From: an uncultured Clostridia bacterium
GTDB taxonomy: Bacteria > Bacillota > Clostridia > TANB77 > CAG-508
Direction of reading: 5' to 3'
Assembly: GCA_934122235.1 (NCBI GenBank)
Contig: CAKOWE010000006.1
Span: 1-64,000, forward strand
DNA: 64,000 nt
Below are positions 36,693 to 46,634 of this stretch, one piece after another (the stretch's first letter is position 1; every line of letters starts with the position of its first letter). Position numbers and translations under genes: made by a program. The notes below the pieces were generated by a model. It saw only the letters and a program-made list of their open reading frames with translations. It had not been told where the DNA came from and searched no databases.

Positions 36693-37508
36693 TTATTTTA
36701 AAATTTTTAAAACATCTTTCGTTTCTTTTGTTCTATTAGATTTGTTTATTATAATAACCATAATAGCAGTTAAAAGAAATGTTATACCATATGCCCATGC
36801 TACCATCCCTATTTTTCCTTGTACAATACTATCTCCAGCTATAGTTGATGATATTACTGAAGGAAATCTTGCAAAAGTACAAATTAATACAAATTTAACA
36901 TAATTTATTGGCAACAATCCTCCTATATATGTAAGTAAATCTTTTGGCGTTCCCGGTATTGCAAACAATATTATCAAAACCGTTTCTATTGTTTTAGGAT
37001 TTTTAAATGCTTTGCTATTTTCAATTTTATCTATTTTTTCTTTTTTAAATGATTGATATAGTAATTTTTTTCCATATTTTTTTACCAAAAAATATATAAA
37101 TGTAGTGGTTATAAAAACAGAGGCACATATAAATATTGTACCACCAACTGTACCATAGCACATTCCTGCTAGAACTTCTATAGGCTCCCCCGGCAATATA
37201 ACCAATACTATTTGTGCTAATTGTAATACAAACAATAATAAAATTCCACTTATCCCTAATGCATCTATTTTTTCTTTAAACATCATTTGACCTTCTTTAG
37301 TTGATATTTCTTTCATTATTGGCATCAAATAGATAATTGCTCCTATAAATATTACTATTACAGCTATTAATAATGTTACTTTTAATAATTTTCTAAAAAA
37401 GTTATTGCTTTCTTTATTAGAAATTTCTTTTATTTTTTTCTTCTTGTATAAATTCATTGATTTTCCTTTGTATAACGAAATCACTTTTTTATTATTTGAT
37501 TGCTCCAT
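36693..37508 (-). CDS. TVP38/DedA-type (SNARE-associated) membrane protein
   Basis: About 271 residues from ATG 37508, 8 bases after GAAGG. A basic, soluble N-terminus (about 40 residues) is followed by six or so hydrophobic segments. The VTT-domain core shows VLPGEPIEVLAGMCYG and FAIPGTPKDLLTYIGGLLP. These proteins scramble lipids or carry undecaprenyl phosphate; the exact role here is unknown. DUF368 proteins, also implicated in undecaprenyl-phosphate transport, are encoded next door. Confidence 0.88.
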   Translation of the reverse strand: MEQSNNKKVISLYKGKSMNLYKKKKIKEISNKESNNFFRKLLKVTLLIAVIVIFIGAIIYLMPIMKEISTKEGQMMFKEKIDALGISGILLLFVLQLAQIVLVILPGEPIEVLAGMCYGTVGGTIFICASVFITTTFIYFLVKKYGKKLLYQSFKKEKIDKIENSKAFKNPKTIETVLIILFAIPGTPKDLLTYIGGLLPINYVKFVLICTFARFPSVISSTIAGDSIVQGKIGMVAWAYGITFLLTAIMVIIINKSNRTKETKDVLKILK

Positions 37509-37565
37509 AATCTTCACCTTCTATTACTATTACTTTTGTAGTAAAATAAAAATTAATTATTAAAA

Positions 37566-37596
37566 ATAAATGTGACCACAAATAGTCACATTTATT
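37566..37596 (-). terminator. Terminator of the DUF368 gene
   Basis: AATGTGAC and GTCACATT form an 8-bp stem with an 8-base loop, flanked by A/T runs. Confidence 0.65.
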
Positions 37597-37599
37597 AAT

Positions 37600-38490
37600 T
37601 TATGATACTTTTTTTGATATAATTTTTTGAGCAAATTGTAAGCCAATTATGATTAAAGCTCCTATTATAAAATACCACACATTAAATGTCTCAAAATTCA
37701 TAGGAGATTTTGGAATATTTAATGTTGTAGGTCCCATAACAATAGAATAAAGTGACCCAACCATCAAGCCGATTATTGTATATATAGTTTGACTTCTATA
37801 CTTCTCTAAAGCTTTCTTTATTAATTTTATAACTAATACTACACCTGTAATTATTCCTAATCCAAAAATAAATAAAACAGGAACATAATTAAAATTAAAG
37901 TGAAAAAACTCTTTAATCGCAGAAATTATCGGTATGTATAAGCCAAATATTAATAATAATGTTGAGCCAGAAATCCCTGGTAATATCATAGCTGATATTG
38001 CTATCATTGCAGCAACAAAAATATATATTGCTAATCCTATATTTAAATTTGTTATATCTACCACTGTCTCAGAACCTGAAACAGGATTAAAATATGTAAG
38101 CAATGCAACCACAGCTATACCAATTAATGCAAATATTATGTTTATATATTTTCCTTTTATTGAGTCTCTCTCTTCTTTTATTATTATTGGTATTGCAAAA
38201 ATTATAAATCCTAAAAACAAAGAACTTACATTGTATATCTGTTCTTCAAATAAACTTGTAAGTATAAAAGATGCAATTATCATACCTACAATCCAACCAC
38301 ACCCTAATTTAACTAAAAACTTAGCTGCCTCAAGCTTTTCTTCTTTCTTTCCAAATACTATATTATTAAGTGAATTTACAAATTTATCATAAAACCCTAA
38401 AACAAACGCAACTGTTCCGCCTGATACTCCTGGAACACTATCTGCTAAAGCCATGCAAAATCCCCTTGATGCATTAACTATAAACTTCAT
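37600..38490 (-). CDS. DUF368 family membrane protein (PopT-like)
   Basis: 296 residues with about eight to nine membrane spans. The family's duplicated signature is clear: ADSVPGVSGGTVAFVLGFY near the N-terminus and ILPGISGSTLLLIFGLY in the middle. Family members have been linked to undecaprenyl-phosphate flipping during wall synthesis. The gene just downstream encodes another membrane protein of a class with lipid-carrier links, so the two may share that task (inference). Confidence 0.92.
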   Translation of the reverse strand: MKFIVNASRGFCMALADSVPGVSGGTVAFVLGFYDKFVNSLNNIVFGKKEEKLEAAKFLVKLGCGWIVGMIIASFILTSLFEEQIYNVSSLFLGFIIFAIPIIIKEERDSIKGKYINIIFALIGIAVVALLTYFNPVSGSETVVDITNLNIGLAIYIFVAAMIAISAMILPGISGSTLLLIFGLYIPIISAIKEFFHFNFNYVPVLFIFGLGIITGVVLVIKLIKKALEKYRSQTIYTIIGLMVGSLYSIVMGPTTLNIPKSPMNFETFNVWYFIIGALIIIGLQFAQKIISKKVS

Positions 38491-38588
38491 ATTGTCCTCC
38501 TTTGTATATCAATAATATTTGTTAGTATAGCACAACGCGTAACTGTTTGTCTATATTTACAGCAAATTATTTACCATTTTTAATATAA

Positions 38589-40427
38589 TTATCTTTCATC
38601 TAAAGTAACCATTTTTCCACTATTTCTATCATATGTATAAAAGTTATCTAAATTTTCTTCAAATAATCCTGTTAATTTTAACAATGCTCTTTTTTGCTGT
38701 TCTTGTGGTTCATATTTATAATTTCCATTTTCATCTTTTAATCCATTTAATTTATTATAAAAATATCTATAAATAGATTCACCTGTGGAAAACCAATAAA
38801 CCATAACCTCCTCATTAATATTATTGGTTAAATTTGCTCTAAAAAACATAGGAATAGAAGTTTTAGCATATTCAGTAATTTCTCTTTCCTTAGCATAATA
38901 AACTACTCTAACTCTTGCCATATGTTCAATATCATTCTTATTATCAGAACGACTAGAAAGTTTTTTAAATTCTTGTTCATACACAGTATTTAACTCTTTA
39001 TTATCTTGTATTTTCTTTTTTAATAAATCTGAATCAGCCAATAGGTCTACCTGTTGATTTATTCTTTTTTCTATTTCTCCTTGTATCAAATTTTCTCTTA
39101 AAGCTTTAAACTCTTCCAACATTTTTTCTTTTACTTTTTCTCTTGTTGCTTGATTATCGCCATATTTGCTTTGAAATTCCGTTCTTATTCTTTTTTCATA
39201 TCTCTTTAACAAATTATATTCACTCTCTAAATTTCTCTCTCTTAGATCCTCTATTGAATTAATATCTTGATGTTCTCTTCTAACTTCTCTTTCAATTCTT
39301 TCTGTTTTCTCTGCACCTATTACCGTAAAATCTGGCATATCTGTTCTTTTAGAAATTAATCCATCTTTTGTTTTTTGTTCCTCATGATAACTAGCTCCAG
39401 TTGCTAAAAATTCAGCATCTAAATAATCTAATCCTCCTTTACCTTGAGCTTCAAATTTAATTTTACAATTTTCGTTTACAGTTGTGTCTTTGTTAGAAAA
39501 TTTTACACTATATCCAGTATTTACAGCTCGAAAACCTGGCTTCTTTATTGCTTTTGCTTGTCTTTCTTCCTCTGTACCCCAAAACTTAAATGTTGCAAAT
39601 TTTGCCAAATTAGACACAAAATAAGCACTCATTTCATACTGTAATTCTCTTAAAGTTTTTGAATAAACATCCGTGGTTCTTGCAAGATTACGCTCTCCAT
39701 ATTTTACGTTTTCTTTTGCAAAATTCAGTTCCTTATTTTTATCATTCAAATCAGCTTCAATAGCTTCCGGCGTAATTAAATATTCACTTAATTCACCTTC
39801 TATATTATCTGTTTCATTAGCATCTTTAATTAATTGTTGTAATACTTCATTTCCTCTTTCTTTTGACATAGAATTTAATTTTGATTTTAGCTCTTTAATT
39901 CTTGTACTTAAATTCAACATTCTTTGTTCATTTATTTCTATAAATTCATTATGTTCACTTATTCTTCTTGAAGTTGCTTCTAGTTCCTCAGCTAATTCAT
40001 TTAATTTTTCATTCAAATCATCATTACCAATTCTAAACTTTTTAGGAGGAACAGTAGTTATTACACTAAAAGCAATTAAATCCTTAAAAGTAATTTCAGA
40101 TATCTTATTTAATATACCTTGTTGATTTATATTAGGATTTTCCTTTATTTCACTTAAAATCTCAGTAAATTCATTTCTTGTTTTAGTTGCAATACTATCT
40201 GGACTTTTTATACGACCTTCTATAAATCCTTCTGCTCCTGGAAATACTGTTTCATAAGTTGTTCCAGCAGTATATATTAAGTTTTGAATTGTTCTTTTTA
40301 ATGTAACTATATAATTTCTTTCTTCTAGCATTTCTTGCATTTTATCATTTTGTGCTTTTTTTAATTCTATTAACTGTCTCTCTGCAGATTTTGCTACATC
40401 TTGAGGTATCATTTTATCTTTTTTCAT
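38589..40427 (-). CDS. Divergent RelA/SpoT-type protein with large coiled-coil insert
   Basis: 612 residues from ATG 40427 (AAGGAG upstream). Three separate pieces match the (p)ppGpp synthetase fold: GRIKSPDSIATK (about 71-82), DLIAFSVI (about 115-122) and, much later, GFRAVNTGYSVKF (about 297-309), KFEAQ (about 323-327, the E-x-Q motif) and TGASYHEEQK (about 343-352). Between the second and third pieces lie about 180 residues that are mostly charged coiled coil. Another helical, Glu/Lys-rich region fills about 370-530. There is no HD hydrolase domain and no TGS domain. I infer an alarmone synthetase or a related nucleotide pyrophosphotransferase. The neighbour at 40596 is divergent. Confidence 0.65.
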   Translation of the reverse strand: MKKDKMIPQDVAKSAERQLIELKKAQNDKMQEMLEERNYIVTLKRTIQNLIYTAGTTYETVFPGAEGFIEGRIKSPDSIATKTRNEFTEILSEIKENPNINQQGILNKISEITFKDLIAFSVITTVPPKKFRIGNDDLNEKLNELAEELEATSRRISEHNEFIEINEQRMLNLSTRIKELKSKLNSMSKERGNEVLQQLIKDANETDNIEGELSEYLITPEAIEADLNDKNKELNFAKENVKYGERNLARTTDVYSKTLRELQYEMSAYFVSNLAKFATFKFWGTEEERQAKAIKKPGFRAVNTGYSVKFSNKDTTVNENCKIKFEAQGKGGLDYLDAEFLATGASYHEEQKTKDGLISKRTDMPDFTVIGAEKTERIEREVRREHQDINSIEDLRERNLESEYNLLKRYEKRIRTEFQSKYGDNQATREKVKEKMLEEFKALRENLIQGEIEKRINQQVDLLADSDLLKKKIQDNKELNTVYEQEFKKLSSRSDNKNDIEHMARVRVVYYAKEREITEYAKTSIPMFFRANLTNNINEEVMVYWFSTGESIYRYFYNKLNGLKDENGNYKYEPQEQQKRALLKLTGLFEENLDNFYTYDRNSGKMVTLDER

Positions 40428-40595
40428 AATGAATCTCAACTCCTTCTTGGTCAAAAAACTTTAACATAATATATATTTTACCACATTTTCTAAATTATGT
40501 AAACATTGTTTGCTTCTTAAATTTGATATAATTTTAATATTTTTCAAATTTATTGTAAATACTACTTATATATTTTATTTTGACTGGAGGTTTTT

Positions 40596-41036
40596 ATGGA
40601 AAATAACAATTTAAATGTTCTAGATGAAGTTAACAAAGGTGCAACAATGGGAATGGATGCTATTTCTTATGTATCTGAAAAAGTTAAAGATGAAAATTTC
40701 AAACAAGTTTTAAACACAGAATACAGTAAATATCAAAATATATATAATAGAGTAAACAACTTATATTCACATTATAGTTCTAAACAGCCACACGAAACGA
40801 ATCAAATGACTAAAATAATGACTTGGTATGGTATACAAATGAAAACTATTACAGATGATACAACTTCAAAATTATCAGAATTATTAATGCAAGGAACCAA
40901 TATGGGCATCATAGAAGGAAGAAGATTAATCAATCAAAATAATCATAATCAAATAGGAGAAGACGTAAAAAATATTCTAAACGACTTTGTTGTCATGCAA
41001 GAAGATAGCGTTGAAACATTAAAAAAATATTTATAA
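40596..41036 (+). CDS. Small helical (ferritin-like) hypothetical protein
   Basis: 146 residues, all-helical, with a likely four-helix layout (about 5-30, 33-62, 67-100 and 115-146). It resembles DUF2383/ferritin-like hypothetical proteins of Clostridia in length and pattern, but shows no clear E-x-x-H metal motif. TGGAGG precedes the ATG. It is monocistronic, divergent from the RelA/SpoT-like gene, and ends at a strong terminator. Confidence 0.6.
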   Translation: MENNNLNVLDEVNKGATMGMDAISYVSEKVKDENFKQVLNTEYSKYQNIYNRVNNLYSHYSSKQPHETNQMTKIMTWYGIQMKTITDDTTSKLSELLMQGTNMGIIEGRRLINQNNHNQIGEDVKNILNDFVVMQEDSVETLKKYL

Positions 41037-41039
41037 ATT

Positions 41040-41074
41040 AAAAGGTATAAACATGCACAACGTTTATACCTTTT
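41040..41074. terminator. Bidirectional terminator
   Basis: Perfect 13-bp arms (AAAAGGTATAAAC/GTTTATACCTTTT) with a 9-base loop between two convergent genes. Confidence 0.85.
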
Positions 41075-41077
41075 AAT

Positions 41078-42172
41078 TTATTTCAATACATTTTGGTTTA
41101 ATACTAATGTACTATATAAAAACAAAACATCTTGAGAATCAAAATTTATATATTTATCCAATAATTCACTAGAAATATATCTCAAATCTACTAAAGTTAT
41201 TTTTCTATAATTTTCTATTAATAATGGTGCAATGCTACTGCCAAATGAGTCTCTAAATAATATTAATTCTTTTTCTGTATCAGAATTTAAATTTTGTATT
41301 GTTATTAGTGCTGTTGCTCCATTTAAATAAGTATCATACTTATCAGCAGTTAATGATGTACTATAAACTGTTCCAAATTGTTGTGTTTCATAATTATATG
41401 TGATACATTTTTCAATCGTTTCATTAGTTAGAGTATATAATTCATCTGGTAATACATCAATTGCTAACTGTCCATAATATGCTCCATAAAATTTACCAAA
41501 ACTATTTTTTAAATATTCATTTTGTGAGGTGTTTTTTAAGTTCATATTATTTTCTATTTTGCTAACAACATTCCTTAAATTCTCTTGTTTCCAATGTAAA
41601 TCTGTTTTATAATAATCACTTAAAGTTAAGTCGTCTCTTATATCAATATAATTCATTTTGTTCAATTGTGCATTAGCAATTCTTACCAATCCTTCATAAT
41701 CTATTTTTAAATGTTCATCATTTTCCAAATAATAATTTTTATCAGGGATAATAGCATAATACACATTCATACCTTGCAAATATCTATCATACACATAATT
41801 TATTTTATTTAAGGATTTTTGTAAATTTGCTTCATTTAACGGATATTCCATTTTATATAGAATTCCATCTTTTTCAAACAAATTATTATTATCTAGTTTT
41901 TTATAAATGTTAGTACTAGCAAATGATTTTATTCTTCTTAAATAATCTCTAGCAACAAATTGATCTTCCACATAGTTTTCTAATTTTGTGGACATATCAC
42001 CACTTGTAAGAGTTTGAAAATTTATAGTAGGAAACTGGTTCAATCTTCTTCTTTCCGATACAGAAATATCCTTGTCTTTTATTGACACATTAAAAATAAG
42101 CGTTATACTTAAAATTAAAACAAATCCAACAGTAATAACTAGATTTTTAATTTTATCCCCCATATAAATCAC
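41078..42172 (-). CDS. DHHW/AlgX-type acetylation partner protein
   Basis: 364 residues: an N-terminal membrane anchor (about 10-27) and an outer SGNH-like domain. TDLHWKQEN (about 190) is the D-x-H-W motif that names the family, and FRDSFGSS (about 307) supplies the Ser block. Such proteins transfer acetyl groups to an exported polysaccharide, working with the MBOAT protein encoded immediately upstream. The gap between the two genes is 33 bases. Confidence 0.88.
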   Translation of the reverse strand: MIYMGDKIKNLVITVGFVLILSITLIFNVSIKDKDISVSERRRLNQFPTINFQTLTSGDMSTKLENYVEDQFVARDYLRRIKSFASTNIYKKLDNNNLFEKDGILYKMEYPLNEANLQKSLNKINYVYDRYLQGMNVYYAIIPDKNYYLENDEHLKIDYEGLVRIANAQLNKMNYIDIRDDLTLSDYYKTDLHWKQENLRNVVSKIENNMNLKNTSQNEYLKNSFGKFYGAYYGQLAIDVLPDELYTLTNETIEKCITYNYETQQFGTVYSTSLTADKYDTYLNGATALITIQNLNSDTEKELILFRDSFGSSIAPLLIENYRKITLVDLRYISSELLDKYINFDSQDVLFLYSTLVLNQNVLK

Positions 42173-42205
42173 CCCATTTTCTAAAATCTAAAATACAAAA
42201 ACGGA

Positions 42206-43567
42206 TTAAAAGAACCGGTCAATTATGTAGCAAGTAGATAAAAGCATTACTACTGCTAGCCAAAATGGTTCTAAAAAGTTAAATAACTTGTGAAATTTTT
42301 CTGTTTTTGTAATATTCCTAAATATTGGAGTAGAACCTAATATTCCAACTATTATAATTATAAAATAGCTTTTAAAATAATATATACTTTCTTTAGTTGC
42401 AAAATAATTAGTTTTTACAGCAACAAGCCCTTCTATATTTCTAACAATTTCTTCTATTCCTTCTCCACTAAATATAATAAAACTAATCATAATAATTAGC
42501 AATGTACATATTCTAGATAAAAAAATGGGAACTTTATTAGAAATCTTATTTAAAAAAATTTTTTCTATTATTAATATTATTCCAAAATATATACCCCAAA
42601 CAATAAAATTCCAAGCTGCCCCATGCCATAATCCTGTCAAAAACCAAACAATCAAAATATTTCTAACCCATTTTATTGTTGAAACTCTATTTCCTCCAAG
42701 AGGAATATAAATATAATCTCTAAACCAAGAGCTTAGCGAAATATGCCATCTCTTCCAAAATTCTCTCACGTTACTTGATATATATGGATAATTAAAATTC
42801 TCTGTAAATTCAAATCCAAACATTTTTCCCAAACCTATTGCCATATCTGAATATCCAGAAAAATCAAAATAAATCTGTAACATATTAGCAATAGCGTATA
42901 ACCAATAAAATAACACACTGTTATCATTGCTATTTAAGAATACACTACACAGTTCTCCTAAAACATTTGCAATTAATACTTTCTTGCCTAAACCTACAAT
43001 AAATCTACGCACACCTATAGAAAATTTTAAAAAGGTATGTGTTCTTTGGGTTATTTGTTTTTCAATTGTTGAATATCTTACAATAGGTCCTGCAATCAAT
43101 TGAGGAAATAACGAAATATACATAGCAAGATTAAAAAAATTTTTTTGAACATCTACATCTTTTCTATACACATCAACAATGTAGCTTATCAATTGAAATG
43201 TATAAAAAGATATACCTATTGGTAATGCAACATATATAAAATCTATTTTTTTAGAAAGCCATAAATTTATGTTTTGTATTATAAAATTTGTATACTTGAA
43301 ATACACTAATATCCCTACATTTATAAATATGGATAATATTAAAAATATTTTATCATATTTTCTATACTTATTTATTAAAATTCCAAATATATATGTAATA
43401 ATAATAGAGATTACCATAGTTATTACATACTTAGGCTCTCCATAAAAATAAAATAAAAGAGATGCCACTAACAAAACTATGTTTTTAAACTTATGCGGTA
43501 CTATATAGTAAATTGCCAACACAATAGGTAAAAAATAAAATATAAATGTTATACTTGAAAATACCAT
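42206..43567 (-). CDS. MBOAT O-acyltransferase (AlgI/DltB-like)
   Basis: 453 residues with about eleven spans. The MBOAT hallmarks are the conserved block FWKRWHISLSSWFRDYIYIPLGG and the catalytic-His segment LTGLWHGAAWNFIVWG. It moves acyl (normally acetyl) groups across the membrane. With the DHHW protein next in the operon it forms a two-gene wall or capsule O-acetylation module. No polysaccharide synthesis genes are in the window, so the acceptor is unknown. Confidence 0.94.
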   Translation of the reverse strand: MVFSSITFIFYFLPIVLAIYYIVPHKFKNIVLLVASLLFYFYGEPKYVITMVISIIITYIFGILINKYRKYDKIFLILSIFINVGILVYFKYTNFIIQNINLWLSKKIDFIYVALPIGISFYTFQLISYIVDVYRKDVDVQKNFFNLAMYISLFPQLIAGPIVRYSTIEKQITQRTHTFLKFSIGVRRFIVGLGKKVLIANVLGELCSVFLNSNDNSVLFYWLYAIANMLQIYFDFSGYSDMAIGLGKMFGFEFTENFNYPYISSNVREFWKRWHISLSSWFRDYIYIPLGGNRVSTIKWVRNILIVWFLTGLWHGAAWNFIVWGIYFGIILIIEKIFLNKISNKVPIFLSRICTLLIIMISFIIFSGEGIEEIVRNIEGLVAVKTNYFATKESIYYFKSYFIIIIVGILGSTPIFRNITKTEKFHKLFNFLEPFWLAVVMLLSTCYIIDRFF

Positions 43568-43644
43568 TTTCTTCTCCTTACAAAATAATATCGCCGTTGT
43601 AATATTGTTTAGACGGCGATATCTTGTATATTAGATATTATAAA

Positions 43645-44232
43645 TTACTCAACAACAAACATTTGAGGTGGTAATTCTATTTCTGATTCTGATCTTTCAT
43701 ATTCTTGTCCTACTGTTTCTGCCACCTTCTTAAATTTATCATATACAGTTTTTGCTGTTTCTGCATTAGACATTACTAGGCAAACAACATTTCCTGAACT
43801 TGTAGAATAAATTTTCTCTGCTGAAACACATATCCATTTTCTCTCATTAATATTTTCATTCATTTCTCTTGCAATTTTGTTAGCATCTACACCTGATTTT
43901 ACTTTTGCTAGAACGAATGAATAAGCTTGAGAACTCATTAATGGTTCTGATACTACTAAATATTCTAAATCTTTACCATTATCAAGTCCTGTATATGCTT
44001 TAACCATATCATCATCTGAAACATTTATTTCAGATGTTTCTAAATGTGGTAAGTCATCATTTCCCTCATATACTTTTTCTACTATGTTTTTTAAATCTTT
44101 TGAACTATTTATTTCTCCTAATTTTGTTTGTACTTCCTGACTCTTATTAGAATTTAATACTACAGCTAGTATAATTGCTCCAATTACAGCAACTACTATA
44201 ACTATAGTCATTATTATTGATGATTTTTTCAT
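43645..44232 (-). CDS. DUF4358 family membrane-anchored protein
   Basis: 195 residues: an N-terminal membrane anchor (about 7-26) and an outer domain of the DUF4358 type, with YTGLDNGKDLEYLVVSEP and KVKSGVDANKIAREM. No catalytic motif is seen. Such genes often sit near MBOAT/DHHW modules in Clostridia, as here. A GC-rich hairpin (ATATCGCCGT and its complement, 43588-43622) follows. Confidence 0.8.
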   Translation of the reverse strand: MKKSSIIMTIVIVVAVIGAIILAVVLNSNKSQEVQTKLGEINSSKDLKNIVEKVYEGNDDLPHLETSEINVSDDDMVKAYTGLDNGKDLEYLVVSEPLMSSQAYSFVLAKVKSGVDANKIAREMNENINERKWICVSAEKIYSTSSGNVVCLVMSNAETAKTVYDKFKKVAETVGQEYERSESEIELPPQMFVVE

Positions 44233-44300
44233 ATTATTTCCCCCTTTTTCTTTAGTTACACTATTATTATACTATAATACATTTAAATATTCAATATATT

Positions 44301-45242
44301 TTATTTTTTCTCTTTATTTCTTTTATCTTGAATAATTTCCATCTCTTTTTCTGTAATCAATTTGACATTGTTCTCTTTAGCCCATGCTACACACCCTTTT
44401 AATACTGTACTTAAAAACACCCTAGGAACTTTAACTAATTTAGAACATGCTTCATCTGTAAACTTTATCTCTGGGTCAATTCTTGAAGCAGCATATTTTA
44501 CTGTATCTAAACTAATTCCCTTGCTTGCAGGAATTGGCTCTGATATAGGTCTTTTAAATCTAGTATACCAAAAGTTTTTATTATCCCTGTATCCATAATC
44601 TACTGGTATCTGTGGGAAATTATTAGAATTAACCCCATTTATAATGGCATCATAGTATTGTGGTTTTATTAATATATTATCAATTTTTAAAATAAAATGA
44701 GCACCATATTTACTGGTAATTCCATTAAATTGATGAAATGGAGGAAAATATTCATCTTGTACAACATCATTTTCTGCTCCATCTAATTCTTTTACCCATG
44801 TACATTCAAACACTTGAAATGCCTCTTTTATAATTTTAGGATATTTTTCATTTGGATTTTCTCTTGCTCTTTTGCCATCTACTAGTTCAAAAATGCAATC
44901 TTTCATTTTTTCTTCAGTTGTTTCTCCTGGATAGCCTAATCTTACAGCCTCTTTAAAATATCTCTTTTTGTCAGTTATAAAATTAATAGTGCATTTACCG
45001 GTTCTTAAAATATTTTTAGCAGTATTAGAACTATTTCTGCAACAAAGAAGCATTGCATAATATTCCTTTCCAGCAATATAATATGGAAAACATAGTGAAT
45101 ATGACCCTAAGTTAGTTTCTCCTGATTCACTTAATGTTCCTATCTCAGTTGTTGGCATTGGAAAAAAACTGGATGTTTGATAAAAATTATCAACAATCCT
45201 TAGGTCTTTAAAACCATTTAACTCCTCAATTTTCTTTTGCAT
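44301..45242 (-). CDS. Flavin reductase-like protein with PCP_red-type C-terminus
   Basis: About 313 residues from ATG 45242 (AAAGGA about 10 bases ahead). The N-terminal part (about 15-215) looks like an FMN-binding split barrel of the flavin-reductase type (MPTTEIGTLSESGETNLGSYS; TGKCTINFI). The C-terminal 60 residues (WTxxA-like FTDEACSKLVKVPRVFLSTVLKGCVAWAKENN) match the small PCP_red domain known from light-independent protochlorophyllide reductase. Here no chlorophyll genes exist, so this is a fused accessory domain of unknown role. Confidence 0.7.
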   Translation of the reverse strand: MQKKIEELNGFKDLRIVDNFYQTSSFFPMPTTEIGTLSESGETNLGSYSLCFPYYIAGKEYYAMLLCCRNSSNTAKNILRTGKCTINFITDKKRYFKEAVRLGYPGETTEEKMKDCIFELVDGKRARENPNEKYPKIIKEAFQVFECTWVKELDGAENDVVQDEYFPPFHQFNGITSKYGAHFILKIDNILIKPQYYDAIINGVNSNNFPQIPVDYGYRDNKNFWYTRFKRPISEPIPASKGISLDTVKYAASRIDPEIKFTDEACSKLVKVPRVFLSTVLKGCVAWAKENNVKLITEKEMEIIQDKRNKEKK

Positions 45243-45358
45243 AATTCTCAAATCCTTTCTTTATTAATATATTTATTATTTTCAACAAAATATAAATATT
45301 CACAAAGATAACTAAATAATTTATATTATTTATATACTAAAATAGCAATAATTAATCT

Positions 45359-46540
45359 TTATATTTTTTCTACTTCTCTTTTTCTTAAATAAATTAAATA
45401 ATATGCTAGTCCTATTTGAAAAATCATAAATGTTGCAGATAATCCAAATATATATCTAAGTCCTAATTCATACATTATTCCACAAAAGAATACTCCAACT
45501 GCCTCACCCAAAAATTTTATTATATATCTTATATTTGCAAACGATAATTGGTACTCATTTTCTACACGATTTATATACACTCCATCACATATATTCTCAT
45601 ACGATGTTGATATAAGCAACGACCACGTTATAGCTATTAAAATTATTATTAAATTATTTGATATAAAAGCAAATACATAACCAATAAATCTTATTCCAAA
45701 TTTTATTGCAATTGTAAGATAATCATTTTTAGGTGTTAAATATTTAAGCGCTAATATTCCTATTCCATCTGCAATTAAACCTACAATTAATAAATAACTT
45801 GTTGCCATGCTATCAGAAAAATCAAAACAATTTGTTAGAATTAACATTTTTAACCCTAGAGCTGTAGACATTGCTATTGTTGCTATAAACGTATATATTA
45901 AATACAATGATGTTATTTTATTTTTTACTATATAATTAATCTTTAAATCACTTATGTTTTGTATTTCTTCTATATGGTTAGTTTTTATATTAACAATAGT
46001 AATTATTGATACTATCAAAAATATACTAGAAATTATTAGACAAACATTATAATTTACTAAAATTCCTGCAATGTTTTTTCCAATAAATATTCCACCAAAT
46101 AAAATTCCTATATCTCTAAATAGATACTCTGTTAGTTTTCTTTTACTATATATTGTATTATTTTTAATTATTGTTGTTATTAAAGGATATATACTTGTTA
46201 TAACTATGTATTCCATAACTATATCAATTATTATCGTTGTTCTAATCAACTCGATTTGATTTGTCCAATTTAAATAATACATAGTAAACATATTAACCAA
46301 TTTTATACTCAAAATAGTCATTAACATTTTCTTTAATTTGTTTAATTTTACATATTTACCTATTAAAGCTATCCCAATTACACTTATAAAAGTTCCTATG
46401 CTTATAATATTGCTTATTTGTGCTACAGAAAAATTATTGTCTTGTAACCAAAGTTGTCTAAAATTTCCCCATAACCCTACTGATATACTAAAAAATGCTA
46501 GCATTGTTAAAATTTTATTTTCATCCTTTATCTTCTTCAT
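45359..46540 (-). CDS. MFS-like transporter 1
   Basis: 393 residues with about 11-12 predicted spans and the short basic loop KYVKLNKLKKML between spans 2 and 3, as expected for the major facilitator fold. The substrate is unknown. It is the last of four genes (50249 to 45359) holding three such carriers and a class I amidotransferase. Confidence 0.8.
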   Translation of the reverse strand: MKKIKDENKILTMLAFFSISVGLWGNFRQLWLQDNNFSVAQISNIISIGTFISVIGIALIGKYVKLNKLKKMLMTILSIKLVNMFTMYYLNWTNQIELIRTTIIIDIVMEYIVITSIYPLITTIIKNNTIYSKRKLTEYLFRDIGILFGGIFIGKNIAGILVNYNVCLIISSIFLIVSIITIVNIKTNHIEEIQNISDLKINYIVKNKITSLYLIYTFIATIAMSTALGLKMLILTNCFDFSDSMATSYLLIVGLIADGIGILALKYLTPKNDYLTIAIKFGIRFIGYVFAFISNNLIIILIAITWSLLISTSYENICDGVYINRVENEYQLSFANIRYIIKFLGEAVGVFFCGIMYELGLRYIFGLSATFMIFQIGLAYYLIYLRKREVEKI

Positions 46541-46634
46541 ATTTTGCTGTTTCTCTTTCTATATTTTTTATAAAAAACATTTTCTTATGTACAATATTTA
46601 TCAAATTATGTACTTTTGTTAATTTTTTACCAGA

